Below are positions 51,847 to 60,211 of a stretch of 64,000 nt of DNA, one piece after another. The notes under the pieces were generated by a model. That model was not told the DNA's origin. It saw nothing but the letters and a program-made list of their open reading frames with translations, and ran no database searches. Position 1 is the stretch's first letter. Every line of letters begins with the position of its first letter. The DNA comes from Peribacillus sp. FSL E2-0218 (GTDB taxonomy: Bacteria; Bacillota; Bacilli; Bacillales; DSM-1321): assembly GCF_037992945.1 (NCBI RefSeq), contig NZ_CP150304.1, positions 1,863,501 to 1,927,500 on the forward strand, given 5' to 3'. A program made the position numbers and the translations under genes.

Positions 51847-52851
51847 ATGTATAGTAGTGATTATACACCGTTGAGTAAAATATTTTTTTCATTAGCAGGG
51901 ATAGCTGCAATTTGCTTACTAATATTATTATTATTTATGAAAATAACTGAACTAAAAAAAAATGCAGTTAAAAGGAAAAGAATAAACTACAAAAGGTTAA
52001 TCTTTAGATATTACCAAAGAGAAGATTTGAGTAGATATAAATTATATAAATTACGTAAGATACTAATTAAAATGGATAGATCTTATACAAAAGAATTTGA
52101 TTACATTAATATTCAAAGTAGTCAGTTTATGAAGGAACCTGAGGTTATTATTGATTCGAAAATTGTAGATAAAAGACTAGAATACTATAAAAGTAATAAA
52201 ATTTATCTTAAAAAGGAAGCTTTAGAAAATATAAAGGATTTACTTAAGAAAAAATCGGTTCTTATTAAAGTGAAGGAGTATTATCAAGTTCAAGAAAGAA
52301 ATGCCGCATATACCAAATTAATACTTCGGCGTGACTCTAGATATTATGGGTTTGAGGAGCTATTTAAAGATATCTTCATTCAGAGAATAATCTATTTAAG
52401 TAAAATAGTAGAACAATGTAAATTAATACAGAATGAATTGGCTTTAAATATTGTTGAGTGTGAAGAAAATATTAGAAGAAACGAAAGAAATGTTAAGTTT
52501 GATGTAGTTGGAAAAATAATTGAAACAACTTTTTCTATTATTACTGCACCAATTCGACATGGTGCAAATTTGGTCAATGGTATAGCTACTGGTGATTCTA
52601 AGAAAGCATGGAAAAGTGGAGCTATGCTTGGATTAACAGTAGTAGGTATAGGAGCAGTGGGGGATGCATTAGACGTCTTAGATGGTCTGGATTCTATTGA
52701 TTTATCAACAGATTTGCCATCTGGTGAACAAGAATTCGTTAGACCTTTTGATCGTACTTTGGAAGATGGAACTACTATATGGGTAGATGGTGATGGGGAT
52801 ACGAATACAGATTTAACAGTTGAAGAAGGCGGTGGATTTACCCGCAATTAA
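51847..52851 (+). CDS. Membrane-anchored cargo protein with toxin-like tail
   Basis: 334 aa. A membrane helix at residues 12-31, then 180 residues of basic, helical sequence, a hydrophobic glycine-rich segment (about 255-275, SGAMLGLTVVGIGAVGDAL), and an acidic C-terminus (VRPFDRTLEDGTTIWVDGDGDTNTDLT). The tail resembles the short 'PHxRxxxDGTxVxxD' end seen on some secreted bacterial effectors (from memory). Much more AT-rich than the phage genes on either side, with its own promoter and terminator: a moron. Function unknown. Confidence 0.6.
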   Translation: MYSSDYTPLSKIFFSLAGIAAICLLILLLFMKITELKKNAVKRKRINYKRLIFRYYQREDLSRYKLYKLRKILIKMDRSYTKEFDYINIQSSQFMKEPEVIIDSKIVDKRLEYYKSNKIYLKKEALENIKDLLKKKSVLIKVKEYYQVQERNAAYTKLILRRDSRYYGFEELFKDIFIQRIIYLSKIVEQCKLIQNELALNIVECEENIRRNERNVKFDVVGKIIETTFSIITAPIRHGANLVNGIATGDSKKAWKSGAMLGLTVVGIGAVGDALDVLDGLDSIDLSTDLPSGEQEFVRPFDRTLEDGTTIWVDGDGDTNTDLTVEEGGGFTRN

Positions 52852-52977
52852 TATAAAGCTATGATTTACTTGTTTGATTATAAAATAATTTTAGAAGGCG
52901 AAATTATTACAAAAAAAAGAAGGAAATAAATCGAAAAAAAGACGGGAATAAATCGTGTTATTTGAATATAAGCATGG

Positions 52978-53036
52978 TAAATTTATATCATCAAGAATAA
53001 AGAAAAGGGGCGGCACTTATTGAGTGTCGTCTTTTT
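52978..53036 (+). terminator. Repeated terminator module, copy 1
   Basis: CGGCACT pairs with AGTGTCG before TCTTTTT. The whole 59 bases (from TAAATTTATATCAT to the T-run) recur at 57406-57464 with about 80% identity by eye. Confidence 0.8.
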
Positions 53037-53115
53037 CATGTCAGTATTTGACGAACGATAGTATTTGTCCATTTATTTCCTTTCGTTGATAATTAGGGCG
53101 AAGGGTGGTGAATAA

Positions 53116-53367
53116 ATGACATATTATGAAGATGAAATACCTGAGGATTTAGTAACAGGAGAAGTATATACATCTAGAGAAATAAAAATATTTTTACAGG
53201 AAAACCGTAATATTGTAGTTTTGGCAGACTATGATTTTTTGCCAGATAATAATAAAATAAAATATGTAATCAAAAACAATATATCAAAGTATATTCACAG
53301 AAATGAAAATCATACATATATGATTCCAAGCATTGAGTCGGTTATTTATGAAATCGAAAAGGTTTAA
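53116..53367 (+). CDS. 83-aa cargo protein
   Basis: Acidic, no membrane helix (MTYYEDEIPEDLVTGEVYTS...NISKYIHRNENHTYMIPS). AGGGTGGTG precedes ATG 53116. No family recognised. Confidence 0.6.
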   Translation: MTYYEDEIPEDLVTGEVYTSREIKIFLQENRNIVVLADYDFLPDNNKIKYVIKNNISKYIHRNENHTYMIPSIESVIYEIEKV

Positions 53368-53408
53368 TAGAAGGGAATTAATATGCTAAATCAAAAGGAA
53401 GTGATTGA

Positions 53409-53627
53409 ATGAAAAATTATATTGTTACTTATACTTTATCTGAAAACCTTAAATTAAATAGGACCTTGGCTGCTGAAAATAAAGAAGAGATTAAAGAGAT
53501 TGTATTCGGCAATAAAGAAGTTGAATATGAAGCTTATAGTATTTATCATCGTTTTTCTTTAGATAATTGTATTCTTGTTACTATACAAGAAATTAAGGAA
53601 ACTGATGAATGGGGAGAAGAAATTTAA
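53409..53627 (+). CDS. 72-aa cargo protein
   Basis: Begins MKNYIVTYTLSENLKLNRTL, likely a small alpha/beta fold. GGAAGTGATTGA precedes ATG 53409. It is followed after 1 base by another small gene. Confidence 0.6.
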   Translation: MKNYIVTYTLSENLKLNRTLAAENKEEIKEIVFGNKEVEYEAYSIYHRFSLDNCILVTIQEIKETDEWGEEI

Positions 53628-53628
53628 T

Positions 53629-53835
53629 ATGCGAAAAGCATTAGTCAAAGATCCTTCTAATGGTGAAAAAGTAGAGGCTTCTACATATTTTATTAAAGTA
53701 CACCATAAGAGCGGAAAAATTATCCCTTTAGAAGTTGACCGATATACTTATGAAGATGTATTCGAATACATTAAAGAAGAATATTCGCATGATATGGATT
53801 ACATTCAAAGTATCAGTATTGAAGTTAAGAGCTAA
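53629..53835 (+). CDS. 68-aa cargo protein
   Basis: MRKALVKDPSNGEKVEAST...HHKSGKIIPLEVDRYTYEDVFEYI; GGGGAGAAG is 10 bases ahead of ATG 53629, so this start is better than the upstream TTG of the same frame. No family recognised. Confidence 0.6.
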   Translation: MRKALVKDPSNGEKVEASTYFIKVHHKSGKIIPLEVDRYTYEDVFEYIKEEYSHDMDYIQSISIEVKS

Positions 53836-53862
53836 GCAGCCATTAATATAGGTGCTTTTTTT
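53835..53862 (+). terminator. GCATCC/GGTGCT-type terminator, divergent copy
   Basis: AGCAGCCATTAATATAGGTGCT followed by seven T, an imperfect member of the family seen at 55007, 55891 and 58308. Confidence 0.55.
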
Positions 53863-54010
53863 ACATTATCTACCTCAAAGAATATTGTTACGCATTCCGT
53901 CCTTTGTTGATTATATCTTAAGCGCCTATCCGGGGGGAGGAGTTTTTTGTAGAAAAAAACGAGGATAAGCCGATATAATATCTAAAGTTAACAATGGAGT
54001 GATTAATTAA

Positions 54011-54319
54011 GTGATAGATATTTTTTGGCTAATCAATTATTACCCAACAGAAATGTTAGTGTTTGCATTATTTTTTTTCATATTCTTCTTTTTAATCTCA
54101 ACAAGATATTGGATGTCTACAAATTTAGTATTATTTTTTATTACAGCGGGATTAGGTGGACTTGTATATCTGGTTGATTTACCTCAAGCTGAAAATAGGG
54201 TTTTGACAGCTAATATCCTATTGTATTTGTCATTTAGCTGGGGAGGGAATTTCTTTTCCGCTCCATTTGTTTGTGCCAGGTGGTTCATTTCATTTGTTGA
54301 ATCAAACAGTAAAAAATAA
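54011..54319 (+). CDS. Small membrane cargo protein
   Basis: 102 aa with three to four membrane segments (LVFALFFFIFFFLIST, LVLFFITAGLGGLVYLV, ANILLYLSFSWGGNFF). GTG 54011 follows GGAGTGAT at 9 bases; TATAAT lies at about 53975. Unknown function. Confidence 0.6.
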   Translation: MIDIFWLINYYPTEMLVFALFFFIFFFLISTRYWMSTNLVLFFITAGLGGLVYLVDLPQAENRVLTANILLYLSFSWGGNFFSAPFVCARWFISFVESNSKK

Positions 54320-54538
54320 ACTTGTCCTAAAGTTAAAGTCCCAATAAACATTAGAGCACCCTATGGAACTAAATTGATTAATAAGTATTGAGTCTATAAT
54401 AAACATTATGCTTTTGTTATTTTTGCAAAATGGAGAGATTGACAAATGAATTGAGCGAGTTTCTACAACAGATTAACTAAAACCTTAAAATCGCCGATAT
54501 TATAAAAAAATAATTATTTAAGGGAGAAGAATATCGGC
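54320..54538. other. Short AT-rich spacer between cargo genes
   Basis: No gene seen. CGCCGATATTATAAAA (about 54491) is like the CGATATAATATC ahead of the previous gene, possibly a related promoter. Confidence 0.3.
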
Positions 54539-54997
54539 ATGTCATCAACATATGAATTTCACTTACAGTTTCAATCATTTATGGAAGAGTATAAGTGGCC
54601 AATAATAATTTTTATGATTATAATATTTTCTGTAATGAAACGCATTAGTAAAGATAAAACAATAGAAAATATTATGGAACAGGAAAAACTGCTTAATAAT
54701 GATATTATTCTTTATGTTTTAAACGATAATGTTGAAGCTATTAAAAATAAGTTAGAACAAAGGGGGTATGGTGGGAATTTTATAGCGAGAACTGGAGAAT
54801 CAGCATTAGAAATTGCCATAATAAATAAAAATAAATATATGATTGCTTACTTAATAAAATATGGAGCAATTCCTCTACCAAAAGATTTAAAAGAAGCCAT
54901 GGCAAGTAATAATACAGAAATTATTGAAATGATAAAAACAGGAAAGCACCTTAATGTAATAAAAGAATATGAACTTTTAACAAAAAAAACAATATAG
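54539..54997 (+). CDS. Ankyrin-like membrane-anchored cargo protein
   Basis: 152 aa. A membrane helix near residues 20-35 (PIIIFMIIIFSVM), then ankyrin-like repeats: TGESALEIAIINKNKYMIAYLIKYGAIPLPKDLKEAMASNNTEIIEMI. Ankyrin pairs usually mediate protein contacts. AGGGAGAAG precedes ATG 54539. A GCATCC/GGTGCT terminator follows. Confidence 0.6.
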   Translation: MSSTYEFHLQFQSFMEEYKWPIIIFMIIIFSVMKRISKDKTIENIMEQEKLLNNDIILYVLNDNVEAIKNKLEQRGYGGNFIARTGESALEIAIINKNKYMIAYLIKYGAIPLPKDLKEAMASNNTEIIEMIKTGKHLNVIKEYELLTKKTI

Positions 54998-55006
54998 TTA
55001 TTATTC

Positions 55007-55032
55007 AGCATCCAAGATGAGGGTGCTTTTAA
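55007..55032 (+). terminator. GCATCC/GGTGCT-type terminator
   Basis: AGCATCC-AAGATGA-GGGTGCT then TTTT, directly behind the ankyrin-like gene. Confidence 0.75.
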
Positions 55033-55087
55033 TTTTGCAGGAAATTATCTCCTTTTGTCGAATTACTGGTTGAAAGGGGGCTAGAAA

Positions 55088-55636
55088 TTGGCTAGAAAGC
55101 ATTCTTATTTTTTTAAAATAGTTACATTAAAATATTTAAAGGGCGTTTTATTTTTACTTATAGCTTCATTTTCTTTCTTTTTAATTTATAAATGTTTTCA
55201 GAGACTAGATATTAGTAAACCAGGAACCTCTGCTTGGGTAGGAGTAATAGTAGGGTCACTAGTCTCAGGTTTTCTCTCATACCTTGGCGCCGAAAGAGTA
55301 AAAGTAAGAGAGATAAAAAAACAGGAAATGAAAGAGAGAAAGGTACAGATCTATGTGCCGTTATATGAGGATTTATTAGGTTTTGATAATTACTTGAAAA
55401 GTAAACCTTATCCTAATACTTTAACGGTTGAAACGTTTTATGCCGATAAAGCATATTCATTTACTGAATGGACAACTATAAAAACTGATTCCCGTTTCCT
55501 ATCAGTAAATCCAAAACTGAAAAATGATTTGAATAAGTTAGAGGAATTAATAGTATACTATGACAAATTAAAGGATGATTTTACTTATAATGTATTTAAA
55601 GTTATAGATAGATACTACGCGGAAGAATGTGGATAA
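55088..55636 (+). CDS. Two-TM cargo protein, N-terminal part
   Basis: 182 aa. Membrane helices at about 17-36 (YLKGVLFLLIASFSFFLIY) and 48-65 (AWVGVIVGSLVSGFLSYL), then a charged cytoplasmic part. The arrangement is like the 57525 gene (WISLLGTFWGAIISGVISG). TTG 55088 follows GGGGGCTAG. The 87-codon frame that follows in another phase overlaps its end by 8 bases; together they would match the 260-aa length of the 57525 protein. Confidence 0.6.
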   Translation: MARKHSYFFKIVTLKYLKGVLFLLIASFSFFLIYKCFQRLDISKPGTSAWVGVIVGSLVSGFLSYLGAERVKVREIKKQEMKERKVQIYVPLYEDLLGFDNYLKSKPYPNTLTVETFYADKAYSFTEWTTIKTDSRFLSVNPKLKNDLNKLEELIVYYDKLKDDFTYNVFKVIDRYYAEECG

Positions 55637-55892
55637 TTGGCCAGCTGGAAGGAATATGGTTGCTAGTTACTTGTTAGAGAATAATGAAAAATTTGTTAAA
55701 GAATTAGTGTCAAATAAATTTGATGAACAAATGGCTAGAGAAATAATGTATGAGGTAGCTGGTTTGAAAGCAACATGTGCATTTAATTCACATTATGAAA
55801 AAATCAAAACACTGTCAGATGATTTATTACAGTGTCTAGAAGTAATTATTAAAGAAGTTGATAAACAAATTTATGGTCGAATTTTGTTTTAG
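55629..55892 (+). CDS. Possible C-terminal part of the two-TM cargo protein
   Basis: 87 aa, helical (YLLENNEKFVKELVSNKFDEQMARE...LLQCLEVIIKEVDKQIYG). It opens with GTG inside the end of the preceding gene and has no good ribosome site, so it is either translationally coupled or the remainder of one frameshifted gene. Confidence 0.5.
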   Translation: MDNWPAGRNMVASYLLENNEKFVKELVSNKFDEQMAREIMYEVAGLKATCAFNSHYEKIKTLSDDLLQCLEVIIKEVDKQIYGRILF

Positions 55893-55919
55893 CATCCAAA
55901 TTATATTGGGTGCTTTTTC
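55891..55919 (+). terminator. GCATCC/GGTGCT-type terminator
   Basis: AGCATCCAA-TTATA-TTGGGTGCT then TTTTT. Confidence 0.82.
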
Positions 55920-56008
55920 TTTCGGAGAAAGAAGGTATTATCGACAAAAGGAGAGAATGTTTTACAAGCTTGCTTTTATTCTTAAGATTGAAGTTTATAA
56001 TAATAATG

Positions 56009-56045
56009 AGCATTTATAAAAATGCTTCTATATTATGAATATAAT
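56009..56045 (+). promoter_or_regulatory. Promoter and inverted repeat ahead of the RES gene
   Basis: TATAAT at 56040-56045, with AGCATT-TATAAA-AATGCT (56009-56026) covering the -35 area. The inverted repeat may be an operator. Confidence 0.35.
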
Positions 56046-56066
56046 GATAAAAAGGAAGTATAACGA

Positions 56067-57329
56067 ATGTTCTATAATTTACAGTGTAAAAGTTGTTTTA
56101 AAAATAAAAATTATAAAGATCTAAGAAACTTTCTTCTTGAAAACCTTGATAATAATAAAATTCAAGCTGTATTTGATATAGCTGAATATGACGAGGAAAT
56201 TTATTGTAAGTGTAATAAACCAGTAAAAGAAGGTGACCTATATATTTATTGTGATCGATTTGAAGAGATATCAATTCGCCTAATCGCAGAGAATATTTCA
56301 AAGCAGGTTGAATTTTGTAGTAAATGCGAAGGTGAAAAGATGAATAGTTTACTTAGTGAATATGTTGAACTATTGGAATCAGCTAAAGGATTAGAAGATA
56401 TTGACGATTATTTATTTAATCTTGGAACAGAAATTAAAAACTTATTTGATCATCCAATTGGTAATTATAAATTAGAAAATAAAATAATAAAACATTTGAA
56501 ATGCCAAAATTGTGGTGCTGGATATGACTCTATATCTATTGGCAATCCTTATTACAATTCTCTTAAATCAGATGATAAAGCATATACAAAGGAGGAAGTC
56601 GATTCATTCTATAGGAATATAGATTTTAATAAAATCAACAGTTTTGCAAAATATTATGGAATAAGACTGTCAATTACAGAGTTAGAAGAATTCGTAAATT
56701 TTATACAGGACTTTCCGCTTTTGGCATTTAAACATAGTGTTGGGAAAAAAATATATGAAATGTTAGAGTTTCATTTTAAATCCCCTAACTCCGAGACGAT
56801 TGTAGCCCCTTGGACATTATTTAGGGGTAGAGTAAAACACAAACTATCAAAACCATTCTCTATAGATGAGATGTGGGAGCCGCCAAAAGGTGTTGCATCT
56901 CACGGGAGATATAATACAGTTGGAAGTTCGGTGCTTTACTGTTGTACTGATATTAATTTTATTCCTTATGAAATTTATCCTAATAATTTTCAAAACCTAT
57001 GTATAGCGAAAGTGAAAGTAAACAAAGGGTTAAAAATACTCAATATTCAACAATTATTTAGTAAATTCAATGGATTTGTAGGAGAAAGCTCAGATTACAT
57101 TGGTATTTATAATTCAAATTATTCTCTAACTAATTACATTGCTGAATGCTCTAGAAATATTGGATATAAAGGAGTTCAATATGCTGGAGTAAAGGGTGGA
57201 AAATATAAAAATTTTGCATTTTTTAATTATACAAAAGGAGAAGATCTTATAATTAATGAAGTTACGACTATTGATTTAGATATTCAGTATTCAATAACCA
57301 AGGAATTAAAAAGTAAATTAGAAGTCTAA
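56067..57329 (+). CDS. RES-domain cargo protein with zinc-binding N-terminus
   Basis: 420 aa. CKSCFKN, CKCNKP, CSKCEG and CQNCGAG (residues 8 to about 152) suggest zinc knuckles in a HEPN/RES-type N-terminal region. Residues about 250-400 carry the RES fold: LFRGRVKH supplies the Arg, GVASHGRYNTVGSSVLYCCTD the GR(Y/W)N...G...LY core, and a Glu follows in PYEIYP. RES domains of toxin-antitoxin systems degrade NAD+. No small antitoxin gene lies next to it. As a prophage cargo gene it may act in defence by abortive infection; this is inference. Confidence 0.72.
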   Translation: MFYNLQCKSCFKNKNYKDLRNFLLENLDNNKIQAVFDIAEYDEEIYCKCNKPVKEGDLYIYCDRFEEISIRLIAENISKQVEFCSKCEGEKMNSLLSEYVELLESAKGLEDIDDYLFNLGTEIKNLFDHPIGNYKLENKIIKHLKCQNCGAGYDSISIGNPYYNSLKSDDKAYTKEEVDSFYRNIDFNKINSFAKYYGIRLSITELEEFVNFIQDFPLLAFKHSVGKKIYEMLEFHFKSPNSETIVAPWTLFRGRVKHKLSKPFSIDEMWEPPKGVASHGRYNTVGSSVLYCCTDINFIPYEIYPNNFQNLCIAKVKVNKGLKILNIQQLFSKFNGFVGESSDYIGIYNSNYSLTNYIAECSRNIGYKGVQYAGVKGGKYKNFAFFNYTKGEDLIINEVTTIDLDIQYSITKELKSKLEV

Positions 57330-57405
57330 GTGACAATTACATAAAGTATGGCAGATTAAAGACATATTATTGGCATTGGACGGAAGTATTTGGTTTCTTA
57401 TATGT

Positions 57406-57464
57406 TAAATTTATATCATTGAGGATATAGAAAAGTGGCGGCACTCAAAAGGTGTTGTCTTTTT
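57406..57464 (+). terminator. Repeated terminator module, copy 2
   Basis: Same 59-base layout as 52978-53036: TAAATTTATATCATT..., then GCGGCACT paired with GGTGTTGT and a T-run. Confidence 0.75.
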
Positions 57465-57524
57465 TTGATAAAGAAGGAAATGACCTCTAAATAGTGTATA
57501 ATTTTTCTCTATGGGAGGTTAAGT

Positions 57525-58307
57525 ATGGATAGAAAAACTAGAAAAAAATTATTTTTTATTATATTTGGGTTAATGATCGCTTTCCCAATTGTAATAAATA
57601 TACTAATGTTTCTACATGTGTTTCCTGTAAAAGGGGATGTAAACACATGGATCAGCTTATTAGGAACTTTTTGGGGAGCCATTATCAGTGGAGTAATATC
57701 CGGTATTTTAACTCTTTTAGGAGTACAATTAACTATTAAAGATAATAATGAGCTAAAGAAAAAGGAAGATTATCCAGGTAAACTTTTCAGAATAGAAAAG
57801 CTGTTATCATCTTTAGAATCTGCAAAAGATGATTTTGATAATATGTTAGCTTTGAATTTTGGAGAAAAAGCAAATATATTTTTTGAGATTAATGAAAACT
57901 ATGGAATTACTAAAACAGAGAAGCATAAAAAATATACATCAGCTTTATTCGAGGATATAAATCAAGACATCGTTTATGTTGACTCTAAATCTTATCGCAT
58001 GTTTTTTGAGTCCAGAAGAAAAATGACTGACTTATATCAAGAGAATATGTGGAAAGTAGAATATTCGTTATTCGAGTTTACTGAAGATTTGATTAAAAAA
58101 TACAGCGCCGATGGAGTAGATGTGGTAAATATTAATTGGGCTAATCTTAAATTAGATGAGGATCAAAAAGATGTTATTAAAGAATTAAAAATTGAGCTGT
58201 ATAAGAGTGAGAGAAAATATTTGTACCTGCTTAGTGAGGTCGTTAATGATTTGTACTATCAGCTTACTGAGCATTATTTGGATTTGATCGATGAAATAAA
58301 TTATTAA
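57525..58307 (+). CDS. Two-TM cargo protein with cytoplasmic domain
   Basis: 260 aa. Helices at about 9-30 (LFFIIFGLMIAFPIVINILMF) and 42-64 (WISLLGTFWGAIISGVISGILTLLG), then 190 mostly helical residues rich in Lys/Glu. This matches the layout of the split 55088/55629 protein. Own -10 TATAAT at 57497, GGGAGG ahead of ATG 57525, own terminator. Similar layouts occur in phage exclusion and defence membrane effectors, but no family is recognised. Confidence 0.65.
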   Translation: MDRKTRKKLFFIIFGLMIAFPIVINILMFLHVFPVKGDVNTWISLLGTFWGAIISGVISGILTLLGVQLTIKDNNELKKKEDYPGKLFRIEKLLSSLESAKDDFDNMLALNFGEKANIFFEINENYGITKTEKHKKYTSALFEDINQDIVYVDSKSYRMFFESRRKMTDLYQENMWKVEYSLFEFTEDLIKKYSADGVDVVNINWANLKLDEDQKDVIKELKIELYKSERKYLYLLSEVVNDLYYQLTEHYLDLIDEINY

Positions 58308-58334
58308 AGCATCCATTCATTGGGTGCTTATTAT
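58308..58334 (+). terminator. GCATCC/GGTGCT-type terminator
   Basis: AGCATCCA-TTCA-TTGGGTGCT, followed by TATTATTTT, directly behind the 57525 gene. Confidence 0.7.
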
Positions 58335-58879
58335 TTTGGAGAAGGAAGGTGATGAAGAGGATGAATAGGATGAAAAGGTAATTAAATATAATTTTATTTG
58401 TATCTTCCTCTGTCGTGAATAAATAAAGAAAATGAGTGTATTCATTAGAAAACTGACGTCACTTAAGGAGTTATAGCAGGGGAGCTAAAAAAGGTAAACG
58501 ATATTATTGGGGTATTAAAAGAAAAAGAGCAATGAAAAAGCCACTTACTAATAATTTTACTTGTTTCGCTCTAGGACAATACTGTTTCCAGCATTGCCTT
58601 CATTCCTTTTAAAAAAGGAAATGAATCAGAACGATTACAAAAAGAAGCTCTTGAAAATTAAGCTTCAGAATTACTAGCATCGTGGCCACCTCCGATATTC
58701 AATTATTTTTAATATACACAAAAACATTGGAGATTTCAAATGAAGAATATTTTTATTAATTCTCATCATCGCTATTAAATAAAGACTCAAATAAAGAATT
58801 CAAGAACACAATGGTAAGGAGTTGCTATCATTGACTTAGTACAAGACCGAGGCATAGAAGAAGAAGGGAGAAATAAATC
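58335..58879. other. Gene-poor stretch before the late operon
   Basis: About 545 bases with only short broken frames (for example a fragment reading NESERLQKEALEN near 58622-58660). This is where the ArpU-dependent late promoter is expected. AAGGAG (58816-58821) followed 8 bases later by ATT and 17 codons is a weak possible micro-ORF running into the next ATG. Confidence 0.4.
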
Positions 58880-59245
58880 ATGATAGTTGAAACAAGAAAA
58901 ACAGTAGCTGGTACGGAGTATTGGGATGCAAAAGAAAAGAAAGTTTTATTTGTACCTAAAGGACAGAAGCCTAGCTTTGAAGTGACAGAGAATCCAAAGT
59001 CTATGATATATGGAATGGATTTAGCAAAAGGTAAAGATAAGACGGTGATTAACAATGATTTTGTGGATACAACTCCATATGGTGTAAATGATGGAGAAAC
59101 AAGTTACCAGCTTAATGAAATGACGATTAAAGAGCTTAGGTCACTTGCAGAACAACAGGAGATTAAGATTCCTAAGGATGTAACAAAGCGTGATGATATG
59201 GCTCAGTACATCTTCGAGAACTGGTCAACTGATGATGAAGAATGA
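58880..59245 (+). CDS. HeH/Rho-N-like phage protein
   Basis: 121 aa. The C-terminus (LNEMTIKELRSLAEQQEIKIPKDVTKRDDMAQYIFE) is a HeH/LEM-type helix-extended-helix, a small nucleic-acid or protein binding motif common in phage structural modules. The N-terminal half (TVAGTEYWDAKEKKVLFVPKGQKP) is unknown. GAAGGGAGAA precedes ATG 58880. Overlaps the HNH gene by 4 bases. Confidence 0.7.
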   Translation: MIVETRKTVAGTEYWDAKEKKVLFVPKGQKPSFEVTENPKSMIYGMDLAKGKDKTVINNDFVDTTPYGVNDGETSYQLNEMTIKELRSLAEQQEIKIPKDVTKRDDMAQYIFENWSTDDEE

Positions 59246-59646
59246 AATATTGTGACTTTAACGGTTGCACAAACAAGATAAATCGTGGAGCCTATTGTGA
59301 TGAACATAAGAGATCTAAGGGATCCATTAAGAGAAAGCAAAATAAGAAAACCATTTACCATAACCAAAATAAACCTTTCTATAATTCAAAGGAATGGAAA
59401 CATAGGAGGTCTTTCATATATGAGCGAGAACGTGGTTGCTGTCAGAAATGCGGAAGGTTTGTTTTTGGTAAGCAAGCGCAAGTTCATCACATTGTGACCA
59501 TTAAAAAAAATCCATTATTGAAACTCGATCCAAATAACTTAATGCTTCTTTGTCCTTCATGCCACATGGAAGAGGAAAATAAGGATAAGGCGGAAACACC
59601 AAAAGTTTACCCAGGTTATTTTAAAGCCCCCCCTACCAAAAATTAA
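59242..59646 (+). CDS. HNH endonuclease
   Basis: 134 aa. Zinc pair CDFNGC...CDEH at the N-terminus, then YNSKEWKHRRSFIYERERGCCQKCGRF, VHHIVTIKKNPLLKLDPNNLMLLCPSCH: the complete HNH core with two CxxC zinc ligands. In HK97-type phages this enzyme sits just before the terminase and helps it to cut DNA for packaging. Confidence 0.93.
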   Translation: MKYCDFNGCTNKINRGAYCDEHKRSKGSIKRKQNKKTIYHNQNKPFYNSKEWKHRRSFIYERERGCCQKCGRFVFGKQAQVHHIVTIKKNPLLKLDPNNLMLLCPSCHMEEENKDKAETPKVYPGYFKAPPTKN

Positions 59647-59731
59647 TTTATTTGCTTAAGGAAGACCGGGGAGATGGTAGGCAAACGTATCGTTGGACAA
59701 AATTACAAAAAAATAAAGAGGGGTGTGAATA

Positions 59732-60169
59732 TTGGCTACCAAAAAAGAGCGAGAAAAGATAGTTGCAGCTAAAACAAAAGCTGAAAAAAAACGTATTTTA
59801 AAGATCATGAGGGATGCTGATATTTACACACTCACTTTGGATCCATTATTAGAATCCTATCTTGATATCTATGAAATTTATACAACCATGCATTTGCATT
59901 GGAAGGAAAAAGGCTTCCCTCCAACTCAACGTCACACCAACAAAGCAGGAGCCACAAATAATTCAAAACATCCATTAGCGCAACAAGTTGAAACTTGGTC
60001 TGAAAAGAAAACGAAAGCCCTTAATCTACTTGGATTAACTAATAAATCTAAGGCGGGGAAAATTGTTACTGGTGGTTCATCTGTTAGACAAGGTGAAGAA
60101 ATGAAAAAACCTGAACCTGTAGAGGATGAATTGACAGCCCATAGGAACAAATGGAGAAATAAAGCTTAA
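59732..60169 (+). CDS. terS: Terminase small subunit, P27 family
   Basis: 145 aa. KAEKKRILKIMRDADIYTLTLDPLLESYLDIYEIY is the P27-type DNA-binding N-terminus, and WSEKKTKALNLLGLTNKSKAG the conserved C-terminal segment. It recognises phage DNA for packaging. TTG 59732 follows GAGGGGTG. Confidence 0.82.
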   Translation: MATKKEREKIVAAKTKAEKKRILKIMRDADIYTLTLDPLLESYLDIYEIYTTMHLHWKEKGFPPTQRHTNKAGATNNSKHPLAQQVETWSEKKTKALNLLGLTNKSKAGKIVTGGSSVRQGEEMKKPEPVEDELTAHRNKWRNKA

Positions 60170-60211
60170 TCGTTGATATAATCTAGTTAAAACGATTAGG
60201 AGGAGATGTGT

